This document shows positions 47,801-61,312 of a stretch of DNA of 64,000 bases, piece by piece (within the stretch, counting starts at the first letter, position 1; each line of letters begins with the position of its first letter). The translations under genes were made by a program, and so were the position numbers. A model generated the notes under the pieces. That model did no database searches. It saw only the letters and a program-made list of their open reading frames with translations, and had not been told where the DNA came from. Origin of the DNA: Strigamia acuminata (Eukaryota; Arthropoda; Chilopoda; Geophilomorpha; Linotaeniidae); NCBI GenBank assembly GCA_949358305.1, contig OX442314.1, positions 18,965,060 to 19,029,059 of the forward strand. Direction: 5' to 3'.

Positions 47801-48491
47801 ACCAATTCCATTCCATACCATCCTCGTCGCAAACTTCCTACTCCTATACCATTAACTTTTATTTACCACTGCAGCTGGACCAACAACCACTTACAATAAA
47901 TTTGAAGTTGTATCTATGTTTTGCTCTTAAGATGCCTACAATAGCGGGCCCATCTCCCCATTTTCTTTCAGCATATGACATGTGTATCTGGGCCTATTTA
48001 ATCATCTATCTTCCATTTCCCATTTCTCGGACATTCCTAACGTCTAACTTTTTTATGAACACTCCATAATATACTCTCGTATATGACATATAAACTTGAA
48101 AATTGTGGGGACCCCAGCCAAAGATGAAGAGACAAGCTAAAGGAGAGTGGATGAATCGTCTACGGTTGTCATGGTAACGCCATCTGATGGCAGTGATGGA
48201 TACGAGATCGCGTTCCAAGATACATCGAACCTCCCCTTCCACTGCCCCTTTGCTCCAAAAGAGGCAATCTTATTGAAGAACACAAAAGTTGGGACGCAGA
48301 GAACATGGCAACTGGCCAAATTAAAACTTAAGGGAGACAGATGGCTGGAAAGGACGTTTTCAATTTCCTACAAATACTTTTAATAAAGTTTTAAAAAATA
48401 TGACGACTTACTCCTTGTGTTAGTGCTTGAGGTCCGTAGGGGTATCTGGTCCATTCCAATGAAGCTTCTTGCGTGGTGTCCAATAATACAA
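40059..48491 (-). CDS. Eph receptor tyrosine kinase (first exon missing)
   Basis: Receptor for membrane-bound ephrins; guides axons and cell sorting. Exons, 5' to 3': 48491-48412, 46225-45896, 45840-45504, 43245-43090, 43021-42716, 42596-42382, 42318-42240, 42171-42060, 41991-41924, (41807-41790 microexon), 41622-41479, 41404-41157, 41079-40981, 40914-40609, 40538-40396, 40329-40059; 970 residues in continuous phase. The order is: ephrin-binding domain (from [20 protein letters not shown]), Cys-rich region with CPLGKFK and CRCEEGYYR, two fibronectin III domains ([17 protein letters not shown]), membrane helix ([17 protein letters not shown]), juxtamembrane [15 protein letters not shown] with the regulatory tyrosines, kinase with GEFG, AIKTL, HRDLAARN, DFGLS and APEAIAF, then a SAM domain (EEWLGSIKM) and C-terminal GFLV, a possible class II PDZ ligand. 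The kinase looks active. The signal-peptide exon (ending in phase 1) was not found. Confidence 0.93.
41790..41807 (-). other. 18-base Eph microexon
   Basis: Between the exons 41991-41924 and 41622-41479, a strong pyrimidine tract and TCGCAG acceptor precede 18 bases followed by donor GTAAGT. It begins and ends in the same phase as the flanking exons. Inclusion gives GE-GLIVTYM-TTP; skipping gives GE-V-TTP. It would add six residues between the membrane helix and the juxtamembrane tyrosines. Confidence 0.5.
42001..42026. repeat. (AAAT)n microsatellite
   Basis: About six AAAT units in an Eph intron next to the transmembrane exon. Confidence 0.8.
43246..45503. other. Eph intron, 2.3 kb
   Basis: Separates the exon that ends the ligand-binding segment from the Cys-rich CPLGKFK exon. 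A GC-richer patch occurs at about 43590-43720 with short open frames on both strands, and another at about 45110-45240. Neither gives a recognisable protein or RNA. The rest is AT-rich. Confidence 0.5.
47771..47799. repeat. (TTTC)n microsatellite
   Basis: About seven TTTC units in an Eph intron. Confidence 0.85.
48165..48178. promoter_or_regulatory. X-box (RFX-type) motif
   Basis: GTTGTCATGGTAAC fits RYYNYY-N2-RRNRAC perfectly with the common AT spacer. It lies in an Eph intron about 230 bases beyond the first visible exon. Function is inferred from motif only. Confidence 0.35.
48179..48191. repeat. Perfect palindrome GCCATCTGATGGC
   Basis: Six-base arms around a single T, directly adjoining the X-box. 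Its left half, CGCCATCT, also matches part of the CTCF core on the other strand. Confidence 0.5.
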
Positions 48492-51400
48492 CTGAAACAA
48501 ACAAACAAACAAACACATAAATTAATTTTATTTTTTATTTTTGATAAATAACATGTGTGGAAATGTGCAACGGTGTGAAAATCCCCCCCAACCAATTCCC
48601 ATTTCTCAGTATTGCACTTGTGTAAGTAGCAAATTTGATGAAAAAAAAACACAATTGTTACCTACTCGCCTTTGGCAGCCACGTTTATTTTGTTGCATTT
48701 ACCTGAGATTACATCTTGTGACATCTCCTGCTGTGTCTCTCACCCACTCCCATTGCCACTGGAGGGCTCTGTTTACGAGGCACAATTCTAACTGCTGTCA
48801 AGATTCCAAGTTGAGAAAAATGTTGAAGAGCAAAAACCGGTTTGCGATTTGCAAAGGGGAGAAAAAAAACGAAGAAAAATGTACACCTGGTGGCTACGAA
48901 TTGCATCCTTAGCACAGTACCAACATTCGGTGCATCAAAACAACGTTTCGCACATTCAGCGAGGATAACTTTTTATTTTATTTTATATTTTATATATAAA
49001 TGTATAGAAAATAAAAGTGTGTTTTGCGAAGAAGAATTCCCAAGTGACCTCGATTCTGTGCAGGTGTAAACAAAATTCCATTCTCGCGCCTCAGCCATTG
49101 TGAAAATGGAGATGTGCGTGTAATTGGAATCCGTCCATCATTACAAGTCATTACCACGTGGGTTTACATTTGACTATTTATTGAGCAACGGATACCAGAC
49201 ACTCTTGTTAGTGCCCAGCCCCCAACTGCAAACTCCTTTGTACGTCTTTCAGCTTGAGTGTCAACTTGTCAAGAGAGGGACTTTTTTCTGTCACAATGGA
49301 CAAAAGACGAATTCAAAATGGCTGATTTCAAATGAATTGCAACGGGATCAAAATGAAAAACGAGAAGAAAATAACCAAAATCGACAAAAAAAAAACCCAC
49401 ATGCCATTCCATAAAAAAAATAATAATAATTTAGAAAAAATTGATAAAAATCAACATTGTGTTGATTCAACAATCGTACAAAATCTCATCAAATTAATTT
49501 TTACACCACAAGATGATTACGCTTTAATCCTCTTACACCAACTCTTACAAGTATTAAAATATGAAACCTTAAAAAATCTCCCAAAAAATGAAAAAAGAAA
49601 ATAAAAAAACTAAACACTTTCTCCCTTTGTGCTCAGCTGAAGATTTCGCGACTCACATCCTGTCATTACGATAAAAAGGTTTCCCAAAGCTGGCCCCGCC
49701 ATCCGTCATTTACAGCAATGTACAGCGTTTCTATCATGGCGCCAACAACTTACCAAAAAAAAAAGTATGGAATTTGATCATTAACTGAGGTCCATGGATT
49801 TCTTAAAGGTTAAATTGTTGCAACTTAAAAAATAAACACCACGTTCCAAAAGAACTTTAAAACGTTTCCTTTCTTTCACCAATTTTTTATCCTCCATATT
49901 GAATTCTAACAATAATCCCTTGAAAGAAAATATATACAAAAAAAAGCGCTAAATTCCATTAGCATAAGAAGCTTTAAAAGAAGAAAAGAAATCAATTGCA
50001 AAAAAACTTCCACCGAATTCCCTTTCAAAAAAAAGAGGAAAAAAAAACACAATAATCTGATTGTACAGTCAAATAATAAAAACAGAGCAAAGTGTGAAAA
50101 AAGGCAGCCATATTGATCAAAGCGAGAAGAGGAAAGAGAGAAACATTTAATGGAATTTAAGTCGCCTCCCCATAGTTGCAGTCAATATAATGATTTTTCC
50201 CTCCCCCTCTCTCCCTTATACTTGCATACTATGCATTATGCATTATCAATGCAATCATGAGTGGGAATTGACCTTAAACTCTGATAAATCTCTCCATCTA
50301 TTGTGGTTGCATCAAGCGTCGGAATATTGATCTTCGATTGTTACAAGGTGTTTCAATTCCATAACATCTGTTACACTTAACTGTGACAAAAAAAAGAGAA
50401 ATTGCTAATTTTGCATTAAATCAATACGACTTGTTTATCATATGGTATTGAACAAAAGTGTAGCGAACAAATATTTTTATAGCCTTTTTCAACTATATAA
50501 TGCAAATAAAATTGGCTAATTCTTCATCCGCAGTCTTTTATCGACGTTCTAGTTTACTTTCGTTGGAATTTCTAAACAAACCAATCCTGCTCAGACAAAT
50601 TAGTAATTCCAGTCTGCTTGCGGTTCCCTGGTAAGATTATAAAGACCTCCTGCTTAACCACCCCCGTTGTGCTAAATAAATTTCAAAAGACAATTCAGTA
50701 AATTTTAAAAGCCCACAGTTGAAGGGTGGCGGATTTATTTTTCAGGAAAAAGTAATGTACAGTGCACACACAAAACGTGATGTCATTTCACGTTTCTACC
50801 CATTCACTTATCGGTTGTGGCATTTCCTTTTAATTGTGTTAAACTCTTTTCTTAACCTAAACCAGCATTATTTGACCCTATTATTTCCGTTCGCTGATGA
50901 AGTAAGGCAGTTCCATCCTTGACAATTGACCCCTGTTAATGTTTACACATTAAAGTTGAATGTTGGAATTAACGTAACGCTCCAATTTCAAATTCATAAA
51001 TAAATAAACAAGCAACTATCAGCAACTGCAGGCGAAATACAATAAACTAAGAAGAGAAACAAACCAAACTTGTGATGAAGAGTAAACCTTGAGTAAACTA
51101 ACCCCAATTGAACTGTAAAACAAACAATGCCCATCTATGTAGTTCTTTCGAAAGACCACGTGAATGAGATAAGATCTAAGCTGACAGTGGCCACATTGAT
51201 TCTTGTCTTCATCAACTTCTTGTGATCAAGTCGGCTGAATGGGGCCCTGACTTCTCTGTTATCTTGACGTCCGACTTCATTTCATTAAGGAAGAGGCCAA
51301 TGGAATAGGAAACGAATGAAAAGTTGTCGTCTCAAAGAATAAGAAAAAAAAATCGGTTTAGAGTGATTACGTTGCCCGTTATGTACATTTTTCCGGTTAT

Positions 51401-53888
51401 GTATATTTTATAATTTGAAACTGCAATATTAATGCTGCAAAATGGTTTGTCGACGTTTCGGTAAAACCGATACAATTCCAAATCCATTGCTTATTCATGG
51501 ACATTAGGCTTATTTTTCACATCCTTCTGTCGATCTATTTAAAGCAGAATTTTGAAATTTTGCGTATGGGGCTTTATTTTAGCCGTCGCAGGAAATGTGT
51601 TCCGGATTTCAAAGATTAGGCCTAACGTGAATTATAAGTGAATGAAATACCGTTAAATAAAAAATAATATAGAAAAAAGAACTTTGTTCGGATAAGCACA
51701 CCATGTTGCGCGTTGCGTGTAGGTCGTTCAAATAAATAAATTTGCGTGCTGAAAAGTCAATAAACATTTTTAATTTTCATAGTTATGCAATTTCGTTAAT
51801 TGCATTAGAATAAAATTGTAATAAAACGAAAAAAGGTAAAAACCCAAAGTAAAAAAATTAATGAAATGTACAAACACCGAATAAAAAATAATAATTACTG
51901 CGCACCTACACTTACAACTATTTTATTTTATTTTATAGCCCTTTTTATTTGCTCGAACAACAAATCTAGAAATTAAAATCGAGTCTTCACATTTCATTAA
52001 TTCTTGTTTTGATTACAAAAGTGACAGCGATGAATTCAATTATCCGTAGCAGTTTTCCATTCATCATGCATCAAAGAGATGAGTAACATTTTCATTACAC
52101 TTCTGATATTTCGATATCACAAACTCAATGGGATTTAACCGAGTGGAAAGTGAGCATCATCAACATCATCCATTGCAAATGACACATTTTACTACTGAAT
52201 TCCATCTGATCGCAATCTCTCGTATTGATGCAAACTCAAGTGTGAAATACACCGACAACTTAGCGTTGCCATAGCCACAGTCTCTTGGCAACGCCATCTC
52301 AAAGGAAATTAAAATACAGATTGCGACTGTTTCTAGCCTCCATCTTCAGGTGCAATATGAGAAAATGGAACATTCGCAAACGTTCAATATGATAATACAA
52401 AAATTCTCCAAAAAATATTCTATATAGCGGGTATTAATAAAAAAAAACCACAAATATAATTTCTTACTAAAATACCATTGAATTAACAAATTTAAAAAAA
52501 AAAATTCATAATTTCAGTTTTGCTTTATATTTAAATCCCTCATCAAGATTGAGGCTCAAAATGTCATTAAACGCCAACTAAATATCAACCGACTTCATTT
52601 TAATTCCTTAAACTGCCCACTTATTATGCAAATTGGCAATTCTTTGTCCACTATTTCTGCGACTGAGTCATCAAAGAGTGAAAGGGAACGCATAATCGTT
52701 GTTAAATGTGTGAATGAGCAACCATTTTTAGACACACTTTATGAATGTGTCATTTTAAAGGCGGTAGCTGAACAAATACAAATACCAAACAACTATTTTT
52801 AAATTTTTTTTTTATAAAATCTTTTTTTTATATATCTAATTTATAACAAGCTAATGTCTGCTTCTCATTATAATTGAGATAAAAAAAAATCCCCTTTTTC
52901 TTTTTACGCATTCCTTTCTTTGACTTTTTATTACTGAATCCACATGGACATGTTTGGAATACTCTAAAAGCGCAAATCAATATTTTTCGCAATCCACCAC
53001 ACAACTTTAATTTGCATCCAACTTGTGTTAAGGGGTGTCTCAATTTGATATGAGGTTTCCCTCAAATTCGCACCACAACTTATTCACAACGTTTAATTTC
53101 CTACACTATACAAAATCTTAATGGATGAACCATAAATAGCCAAAAGTTCAATTACGTTCTATTTAATCATTTCATTTAAAATCACGCACAACTATATATG
53201 GAGAAAAAAAATTAATCAACGGCTCAGGTACGTGTAAACTAATTTTATAATTTGATTACATCACATTTCCAATTTTAAAAAGCCGAAGAAAAAAAAATAG
53301 GGGAAAATTTATAGGAAGAGAAAAAAATATTCCCACTAGTCTGACAAGCATAGAGAATGAAAATTTAAAACCTTCAGCCATTTTCTTTTGTCCAATGACT
53401 GGGCACATTCATCACCTGCTAGGAAATTACCACTATCACCTTATCTTGGCCCAAAAACGCCAGACTATGAAGTCGGGGAAAAAACCATTTCAGGAGGTAA
53501 CAATTTTTGCATTCCAATATTTTATTCTCGTAAAGTGCATTGCATTTGCAAAATCGTTTTACACATTCCATGTTTCCAGCAGAGGGACCCTATAGAGCTT
53601 GAATTACGTATTCAACGTAAACAAAAAATTTATTATTGTTAGTACCCCACTAAAGTGGAATGCGGTGCATTACTGAAACAACATGCAAGACGCGAGCAAA
53701 TTTTCAAAAATTAAATAAAACCAGTTTTTTTTTCTTTCCCTCTTTTATTTCAGACCAAACTTTTAGAATTTACTCATCATTTAGTGAATGTGATCATTAA
53801 AATAGTAAACAAAAGAGAAAAAAAAATTTTCTCTTTTCAATCAGCGCATATTGTTAATGCGAAATTAATGTTTCAAAGAAAGTTTCTT

Positions 53889-53909
53889 AAAAAAAAAAAA
53901 AAAAAAAAA
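53889..53909. repeat. Poly(A) run, 21 bases
   Basis: Uninterrupted A run. It could be the tail of an old retroposed sequence, but no source sequence or flanking duplication was recognised. Confidence 0.9.
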
Positions 53910-56900
53910 CAATTTTCAACTTCTCACACATGTGAAAAACATCTGAAAACAACAATAACAAATGATGTTTTAAACCCTTGCCTTTTCGCGGTTCCGGTTT
54001 CGCACAAAGAACTCATTCAAATACCTCATTATATGTCCATCAGGTCATCCTGTCTGAAGTAAAATGCCACTGATGATGATGGACAATGAATATGACAAGA
54101 TCCTTATAATCTCATTACTTTTGCCTCCAAAACTTACCATTCAACTTTTCAACCCTTGTGGTCCACAAAGTAATTTTTTATCCCCTCCCACTTGCCACAC
54201 AATTTTTTTTTTCAAATATTTTTTAACAAATAGGACACGGGCTGCTTTACAATTGACTAACGACATTCCCATGTGTAATTGACATCGAAAAAGCCCTCAA
54301 GTGTCCATTAAAAAACAAGACCTTCAAAAGAGCTGCAAAAAAAAAAATCTGCAACACGAAGCGCAGACCTAAGCATTGTGTAATGCTTCAAGCCATTTGT
54401 TTTACAAGTGACGGATGCATGCTGTGGAAGTGGACGGCAAGAAAAAAGGAGGAGTGTACGAGAAAATTCGAAGGAGTGGTTGTAAGACCCAACAACCACA
54501 TGTCAAGTTTATTTGGACAATTGAGACATTATCAGTAGTTAAAAAAAAAACACACAAGATTTTCATCTAATGTTTTTTCCTCCTCTAATATCAGGACTCC
54601 AGATACAAGCACCCACTTACACGCGGTGTTCTACAAAATTAAGACATTCACACTTGTTTCACTTTGTATTTGTGCAACTATTAATTTCAAGATCCTTTGA
54701 ATGATGTGCAAGTTTATGTCTATAATTACCAAATGTAAACAAAAAAAGGACAAGTGGGAAAAGCTTTTTTTCCCTTCTTTTTTTTTAGTTGTGTGATGAT
54801 CATCCTACACCTTGCGTTGAGACATTTCCAAATGATGTCCCAACTGACATTTTCCTCTGACATTAGACGTTATTACACTATAAGGTTTTACCCACGCGTT
54901 TTATGTCTTTTGGACCATTTTATTACCGAGAGACGAAGTGAAATTGCCAACAGATTTGGATGGAAAAGAATCCCTCCTTTCAAGTTTAATCTCACACATC
55001 CCCGAATCAAAAGAAAAAGAAAAAAAAATACCTTCTCTTTTTAAATTGTTTTATTTTTCCAACAATTTATTGTCGCAGTCAAAAGATGTTGGGTTTTTAT
55101 CCAAAAAGTGATGCGGGACTCATCACATTTCACTTACGGCTCTTCAATCCAATCGATTGTTTTTAAACGACTTCCGCCAACCGGAAGCACTTCACAAATC
55201 CCCACAGTGAGAAACAGAAACAGCACTTTCATTGATTCTGCGAATTAACTTCCAAGCTACTAAATATAGAATGTAGGTGCCGTTACCATCTATCACAACC
55301 AAACTTTGTTACCGCAACGTAATAAACGCATACTGAATATTTCATGAGACTGCAATAATTAAAACTTTTGACTAATTTCATAATTACGAAATTATTTTTA
55401 AGTAATCACTTGCCCCGTGCATGCACACATGCACTTTCGTGCGCACTGCCGGGTTTTTAACTCCACCTATCGGCGAGTTAACAAATTAGCGCACCAAAAG
55501 TGAAAAAGCAAAAAAGAAAAACAGAAGAAAAAAAAACTTTAAACCATCCAAGTTGTTGTCTCATAAAAATATATTGGAGCGCACATTTCTTGAGACTAAA
55601 TCCCAGAAGCAGAGGATCATTTGGAGTTGGGGAAACCTGCAATTTGTCAGAACCAACTCGAGTTGGCAAGACCTTCCAATTATGCTCGCACTTGATAAAT
55701 GGAGGTCACAGATGAGGTAAAACTCGTTTTGCCTTATTCCCTTGGGTAGAGGCTAAGTTCAAAGAACTTGTTCCAACCAGGTACTTTCTTGTTTTTCTCT
55801 GCATTTTTCCACCTCCTCAAGTACCCAACTTGAAGAACCATCAACCCCATAAAAAAAAAAAACATAATTGTGCGATACTCAAGACATCAAGTCGAAGACA
55901 TTTCAAATGATACCTTTTCCCTGCCACTTTTTGTCCCGCGCCACGATGCCATCTTGAGACAATCACCTGACAAACAAGACAACTTCTTGTCACCTCACCA
56001 TCTGCTCTTTAAGGCCGAATCAATTGTCAGCCATTTCTTTTCATTTTTTTCTTTCTTCATCACTTCTTCCAGGTACAAGACCAGACAGTTCCACTCCAAC
56101 CAGATGGTCGAAACAAACCCAAGGAGGTTGTGAGTGATGGCCTTAGCCCGAGGACTGGCGAAGAAGAAGTGGGAAGGTTCCTGGCATAAACTGGAATGCA
56201 AACCTCATACGAGAATGCCTGCCACATATAAGACATCAGCAATACGTTTTGCCGAACGTGAAAAAATTCAGGCGAAAACGAAAACTATCAGTTTATTAAT
56301 TCAGTAAGCATCACCAGATCCACGTACAAATATAAATATCCTCGGGTTTAGTCGACACGTAAAAACGAGAAAAATAGCGGAAAAATAAATTAAGAAATGA
56401 AATGGAGCTGATCAAAGTTCAAACTTCAAACCCAATTCCGAGATAGCACACAAATCACGTAGATATGCTAATTATTCAGTAAAACGTGATGCATACTTCT
56501 GGCAACCTTGTTTTCCATCATGTATACACACACACACGGTATACGCAAACATAACCTTAACAGGTTCTACGTTTCCTCCTTACTGTTACACTGTAATGAT
56601 AAATAGTGTTGTATTATTTTGACACAGCGAATTATTTATTTTTGCTTCCTTCATCCTTTTAGATAACACATATAGGTAAAGACCGGGTAATAATTTTGAT
56701 AGTTGAACGTGATCTGACTCACTCGTTTCCAGGTTAGTGTCTCTGTTCGGATTGAGGTTAAGTTGCACCTACTATATGATATATTACCCTGATCTCTCAT
56801 CGTTTTTGTTGCAAAACATAATAAATAATCATATTGATCTAAATTGAACTTTCATTGCAAATTCCATGAAAAAAAATTTAACTTTAAGAATTTAAAAAAT

Positions 56901-59406
56901 AATAATAAAGTTTTTAGGTTCAAATTTCAATTCAATTTCAGGATGATATGTTGATATAATCTTCGAGGTTAAAAAAGTGAGGGCGAACTAAAAAAAAAAA
57001 ATGACCTCCCATGTCGAAAAGAGGAAAATATCGTTTGAAATACAAACTTTCATACCTCCGGTTGATACTATGGTTGATGGCTGAATGTAATCAGAATTTT
57101 AAATTTACAGCTTTAGAATGCAAATCATTTAAAAACAGAAAAGTAGTTTATTTTATAGCTCATGTTTTAATGATTCATCATCATCACCACTCGTGAGGGA
57201 GATAGATTTAAATACAACAATAACACTCATACGTTGAGTTCAGCAATGCGTTTTGTTGAGTCATCGACTTTGCCTAATTCATTCAATTTAGTGAGAAACT
57301 CGAAAATTCCAATCGGCATCTATTTTTAACTCAAAGCTATAAATTAGACTGATGGAAGCTTAAAACAAAACCGTTATGATTAGTTTTAATAAAACATTTC
57401 CATTGCGCAATTTAGAAATTTAGCGTTTTGCTGTTTACATCGCATCTCATCTCGTACACGACGCTTCAGATTGAACACGTAAAGAGCGATTACCCAACCC
57501 TTGGGTATACAACTTTAATCAACGGGCACCTATAGTGCCGAAATTACTCCATAAAAATCAAAAGCAAACGTGGCGATAATAAACTTGAAAGGAAAAAAAG
57601 GCTTGTGTTGGACCAGATATAGAATTAAATAAACAAACCACAATGTTTGCATTTCTAAACCCGCCCAAATCTCTCTAATTCCTCCGCCATCAACCAATAT
57701 TGACTATGCTTTAATGTATGCTTATCGCAAAAATGTCATCTAAAATTTGTCAACAGTCAACAAGAACAAATCACGTTTTAACAGTCGCCTGGCAATTTAC
57801 TTGACCTCAGTTTAGCTTCAGTTGGCGCCGAGCAATTGCATGCGAAAAGTCTAAATGAAAATGGAGGAAGTAAAATTGTGACGGAACGATTAATGTACCG
57901 GATCAAATTTCATTCCCGATTTCCCCGGCAAAAGAAGAAAAAAAAAAAAACCGAACGAGTTTTTAGATAACCTCACAAATTAAAAATCAATCCATCACAA
58001 ACGTGTGAAGTTTTAATTTTCCAAGCATATGAAATTCCCCAATAATCAGAAACCTTCAGACACAATTACAATTACAATACAATCAATGTATTAATTTGCA
58101 TCCACAGTTCCAATAACAAGAGTGTGATTAAAGTAGAATCAGTTTTCACTCCATTCTCCCAACCAATTAAAGTCGCAATGAAGCGATAGGTAGGCCAAGC
58201 CGATTCCCACTCTTCGGGGTACAACTTGACTAATGAATTAATATCTAGTTCCAACACCAGGAACTCTATTGATAGACCAGCCCACTCCAATGGCGCCTGC
58301 CCTCCACCGCACATCAATTCAAAGTGCTTTTACGTTCGTCTTTTTCCACCAACTTAACGTTCTTAACGTGAGTTTAAAAGCAAAGTTCCTTGCATTACAG
58401 AGTAGGGATTTAAAGCGAGTCCACGCAGCCCAACGCTAACCACAATAAACAGATCTCCCATAATTGCACGTACAATTAGGCCCAAGCAATTAATATAAAT
58501 GAAACAGTAGAATTGGCGCCACAATGCAATCCCAGAGGAACATTTTTTTTTCTTGGGTGGGGGTGTGTTAAGGACATTCCTGTGTCCCCCATCATTAAGG
58601 CCGAGTCAAATCCATTAGACACACCATAGCCCGTTCAAATATCTACAAATTAAAGCGTGAAAAATTTAAAACTTATTAAGTCTATTCCTTCCAGTACCAA
58701 ACCCACACCCACACTAAAAATGTAGATCTTTCGATTAACTACATTGAAATTGAATTTTTAATTTTTTTTTTTAAAGCAAAATTGTGCAAAAATGCACGTT
58801 CATGTCTTTTGTTGTATCATAATCCACAGATAATTTATTATCCCTAGAAATTTATCTGATTTTCCAAATTCTTGATGGCCACTAAATGCCAGTGTGTGTG
58901 TTCTTGATGGCTTATTAATTTGTTTGTTTTACTAACACAAACAATTTACGCCAACATTTCACTACACGACACCTCAAAAATATTTGACCAACAGTTTGAG
59001 TAAACAAGTCATGATCGCATCTCACAACACAACAGCAGCAACGGCCCAACCAGAACCATAAATGACTGCAAAGGTCATTAAGCTAAACAAACAATAGTAA
59101 ACATACATCAGATTTGCTGATACACAACTGTTTTTCGAGTTTAAAATTTCAAAACAAAATCCCCTCTTCCAAACACTCAACATCCAATTACAACTTCAGT
59201 TACTTCACAGCAATAACTGCAAAATTACACAAATATTTAATTCGCATTGCAATGGCGTCAATAGAGATAAACTCTCTTTCCTGCGCCCATAAAAAACCAT
59301 AATGGATCACGAGTCAACGGTCAGGCTACGTGCGAATGTGAGCAAAATGTAAAAGGAGATAGGAATTTCAAAATTTTATTCGGACAAATATCGCATCTTC
59401 TTGCTG

Positions 59407-59425
59407 CACACACACACACACACAC
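59407..59425. repeat. (CA)n microsatellite
   Basis: Nine to ten CA units. Confidence 0.85.
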
Positions 59426-60868
59426 CTCTACAACATTCACACCAAGGACTTGGCTGTATCGACCGTTCTTCCCACGAAGACACAGATCAATAGACCTAAT
59501 GGCGGTTTTGAAGGAGAGGTGCAATTCTAGTCACGAAAGTCGAGAGCATTCTAGCACATAAATCAAGCAGCTTATCATCAACAGATAGGAGGCTTTTGTG
59601 TTTAGTTGCCTACGTGATCCAGGATGCAAATATATTTCATCTGCATGTGGGTCACAATGAGGAGTTAATTTCCAATAGTGTTATGTAGATTTATCGCTCT
59701 CGTGTGGACTTGTTTCATTCCAAGTGGGAAATGGTTTGATTATCACGTAATTCAATTCACTGCTACCATTTTTTTCCCCCCTTTCTCCAAACGCCACACT
59801 CACTTTCCTATTAGTGCACTGACCTCTCTTTTTCGCCCACTCCAACGTTTCGGAGCTTGAGAGAAATTAAAGAGTACGAAACTTAAAATCACTGACAAAA
59901 CAAATAATTACCAACATTTTCAAATCGTCACGACGACATTTTCTGAGAAACTGGTTTTCATTAGTGTTGCACATTTCATTCCCAAATGTTCTTTTACAGC
60001 CACTTGAACACGTTTATGCTTGTAATTCAATAATCTATCAACTATCGCTGTGTGTGTGTCAACTTTGAAGTGTGGATTTTTGCCTAACAAAGCGATCATA
60101 CTGTGACAACATATGATCAACTATTAATGCTATCATCTCTCACACAAATTTATCATCAGCCTTGTCAACACTATTGGACTTGTTCCCTTTTTTTCTCCCA
60201 TTTTTTTTTCGTCTTCTTTCTTCGGCTTCACTTAATCTTTATTGAAGGAATCAGAGGAAATTGTTAGGCTGCTGACATTTTTATCAGAAGAACATCTCAA
60301 AAGGGGATGGGGCAAAGTCAAGAAAAGCCAAACCAACATCCACAAGAAAACAATCGTAATATAAGAATAAATTGCCTCTAGTACATAAACTAATGAAATT
60401 ACGTCGAACTTTGCTACAATCCATCTTTGTTGCCCATAGTCCCAGCCGGGAAACACTAAACTCTTTCATAAATTCATTTAGACTAAACTCCATGTTTAAA
60501 CGACTTTTCTCAATCTAACTTCAAAAATGGCGGCCGATTTAGTCAGTTTTTCAGTCACAGTGGGAAACATTTGGTCCCATAATAAAAGCATATAAAGCAG
60601 CTCAAAATATGTAGTCCTTTTCTTTTCTTCCTCTTTTTTCTAAATTAATTAATTTTTTAATTATACTACACCTGCTATCTTTGTGTACATGGGCAGTTAA
60701 AACACTTTTACATACTTCCTTATGGCAACAATAAATATTTGATATACCTTAACCTTTCCTGCACATTCTATTCAAACCTTTGGAGCCGCGCCACCCACAG
60801 ACATGTGCCCAACATGTGTATACTATCTCCCCTCGAAAGAGCCATTCATCCATGACCCATTAATCCCT

Positions 60869-61312
60869 TTAGCAAGTCCACCAGCATATCAAAAAGCGCC
60901 CATTAGCAAGAATGCAGACAGTCTTTGACACCATCTGGATGACAGCAGCCTGTGGTTCCTTATAGACGGACGCCTCATTAAACCGTACAACAAGAACCCC
61001 TTTTGGATCGCTTGGCTTCCAGCAGTCGGAACTGCAAACCCCAAAGACCAAGACGCTGCTATTCCCTGCCATAGGCAAATATGCATTCTTGAGGAAGGGA
61101 GGAACGGATATTGATCTAGAACCTTGTTATTCCACTCAGTCGATGGAAAGCAGCTGGCGAAGAAGTTTTCCGACGGAAAAAAATTGTCTGTAGAACTACA
61201 ATTTCAACAAAGGAACAAGAGATTCCGTTTTTTGACATCAACTAACGATAACATAGCGGCGCTTTGTCCAAAGCTTCTGTTGTTGATGGTGAAAGAAACG
61301 ACGACCGGATAA
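60869..61312. other. ORF-like block of higher GC, identity unknown
   Basis: About 440 bases less AT-rich than the surroundings. The + strand has a stop-free run from about 60930 to 61110 (LWFLIDGRLIKPYNKNP...), followed by a 62-codon frame at 61124-61312. The - strand has an overlapping 69-codon frame at 61078-60869 (KPSDPKGVLVVRFNEASV...). None is recognised. It could be a remnant of a mobile element or an unrecognised exon. Confidence 0.25.

Larger units (their letters stand above)
46226..48411. other. Eph intron, 2.2 kb
   Basis: Splits the ephrin-binding domain. Holds a TTTC microsatellite and, near its 5' end, an RFX-type X-box with a palindrome (all listed separately). No coding sequence supported. 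A 78-codon + strand frame at 48147-48383 covers the X-box area but has no known similarity. Confidence 0.5.

Noticed and set aside
48690-48720. Short - strand frame MSQDVIS ending in a phase-1 donor as the Eph first exon
   Set aside because: Phase fits the next exon, but seven residues without a signal peptide cannot start a receptor ectodomain.
57510-57540. Possible tRNA or structured RNA near GGGCACCTATAGTGCC
   Set aside because: No cloverleaf, A box or B box can be formed around the short inverted repeat.
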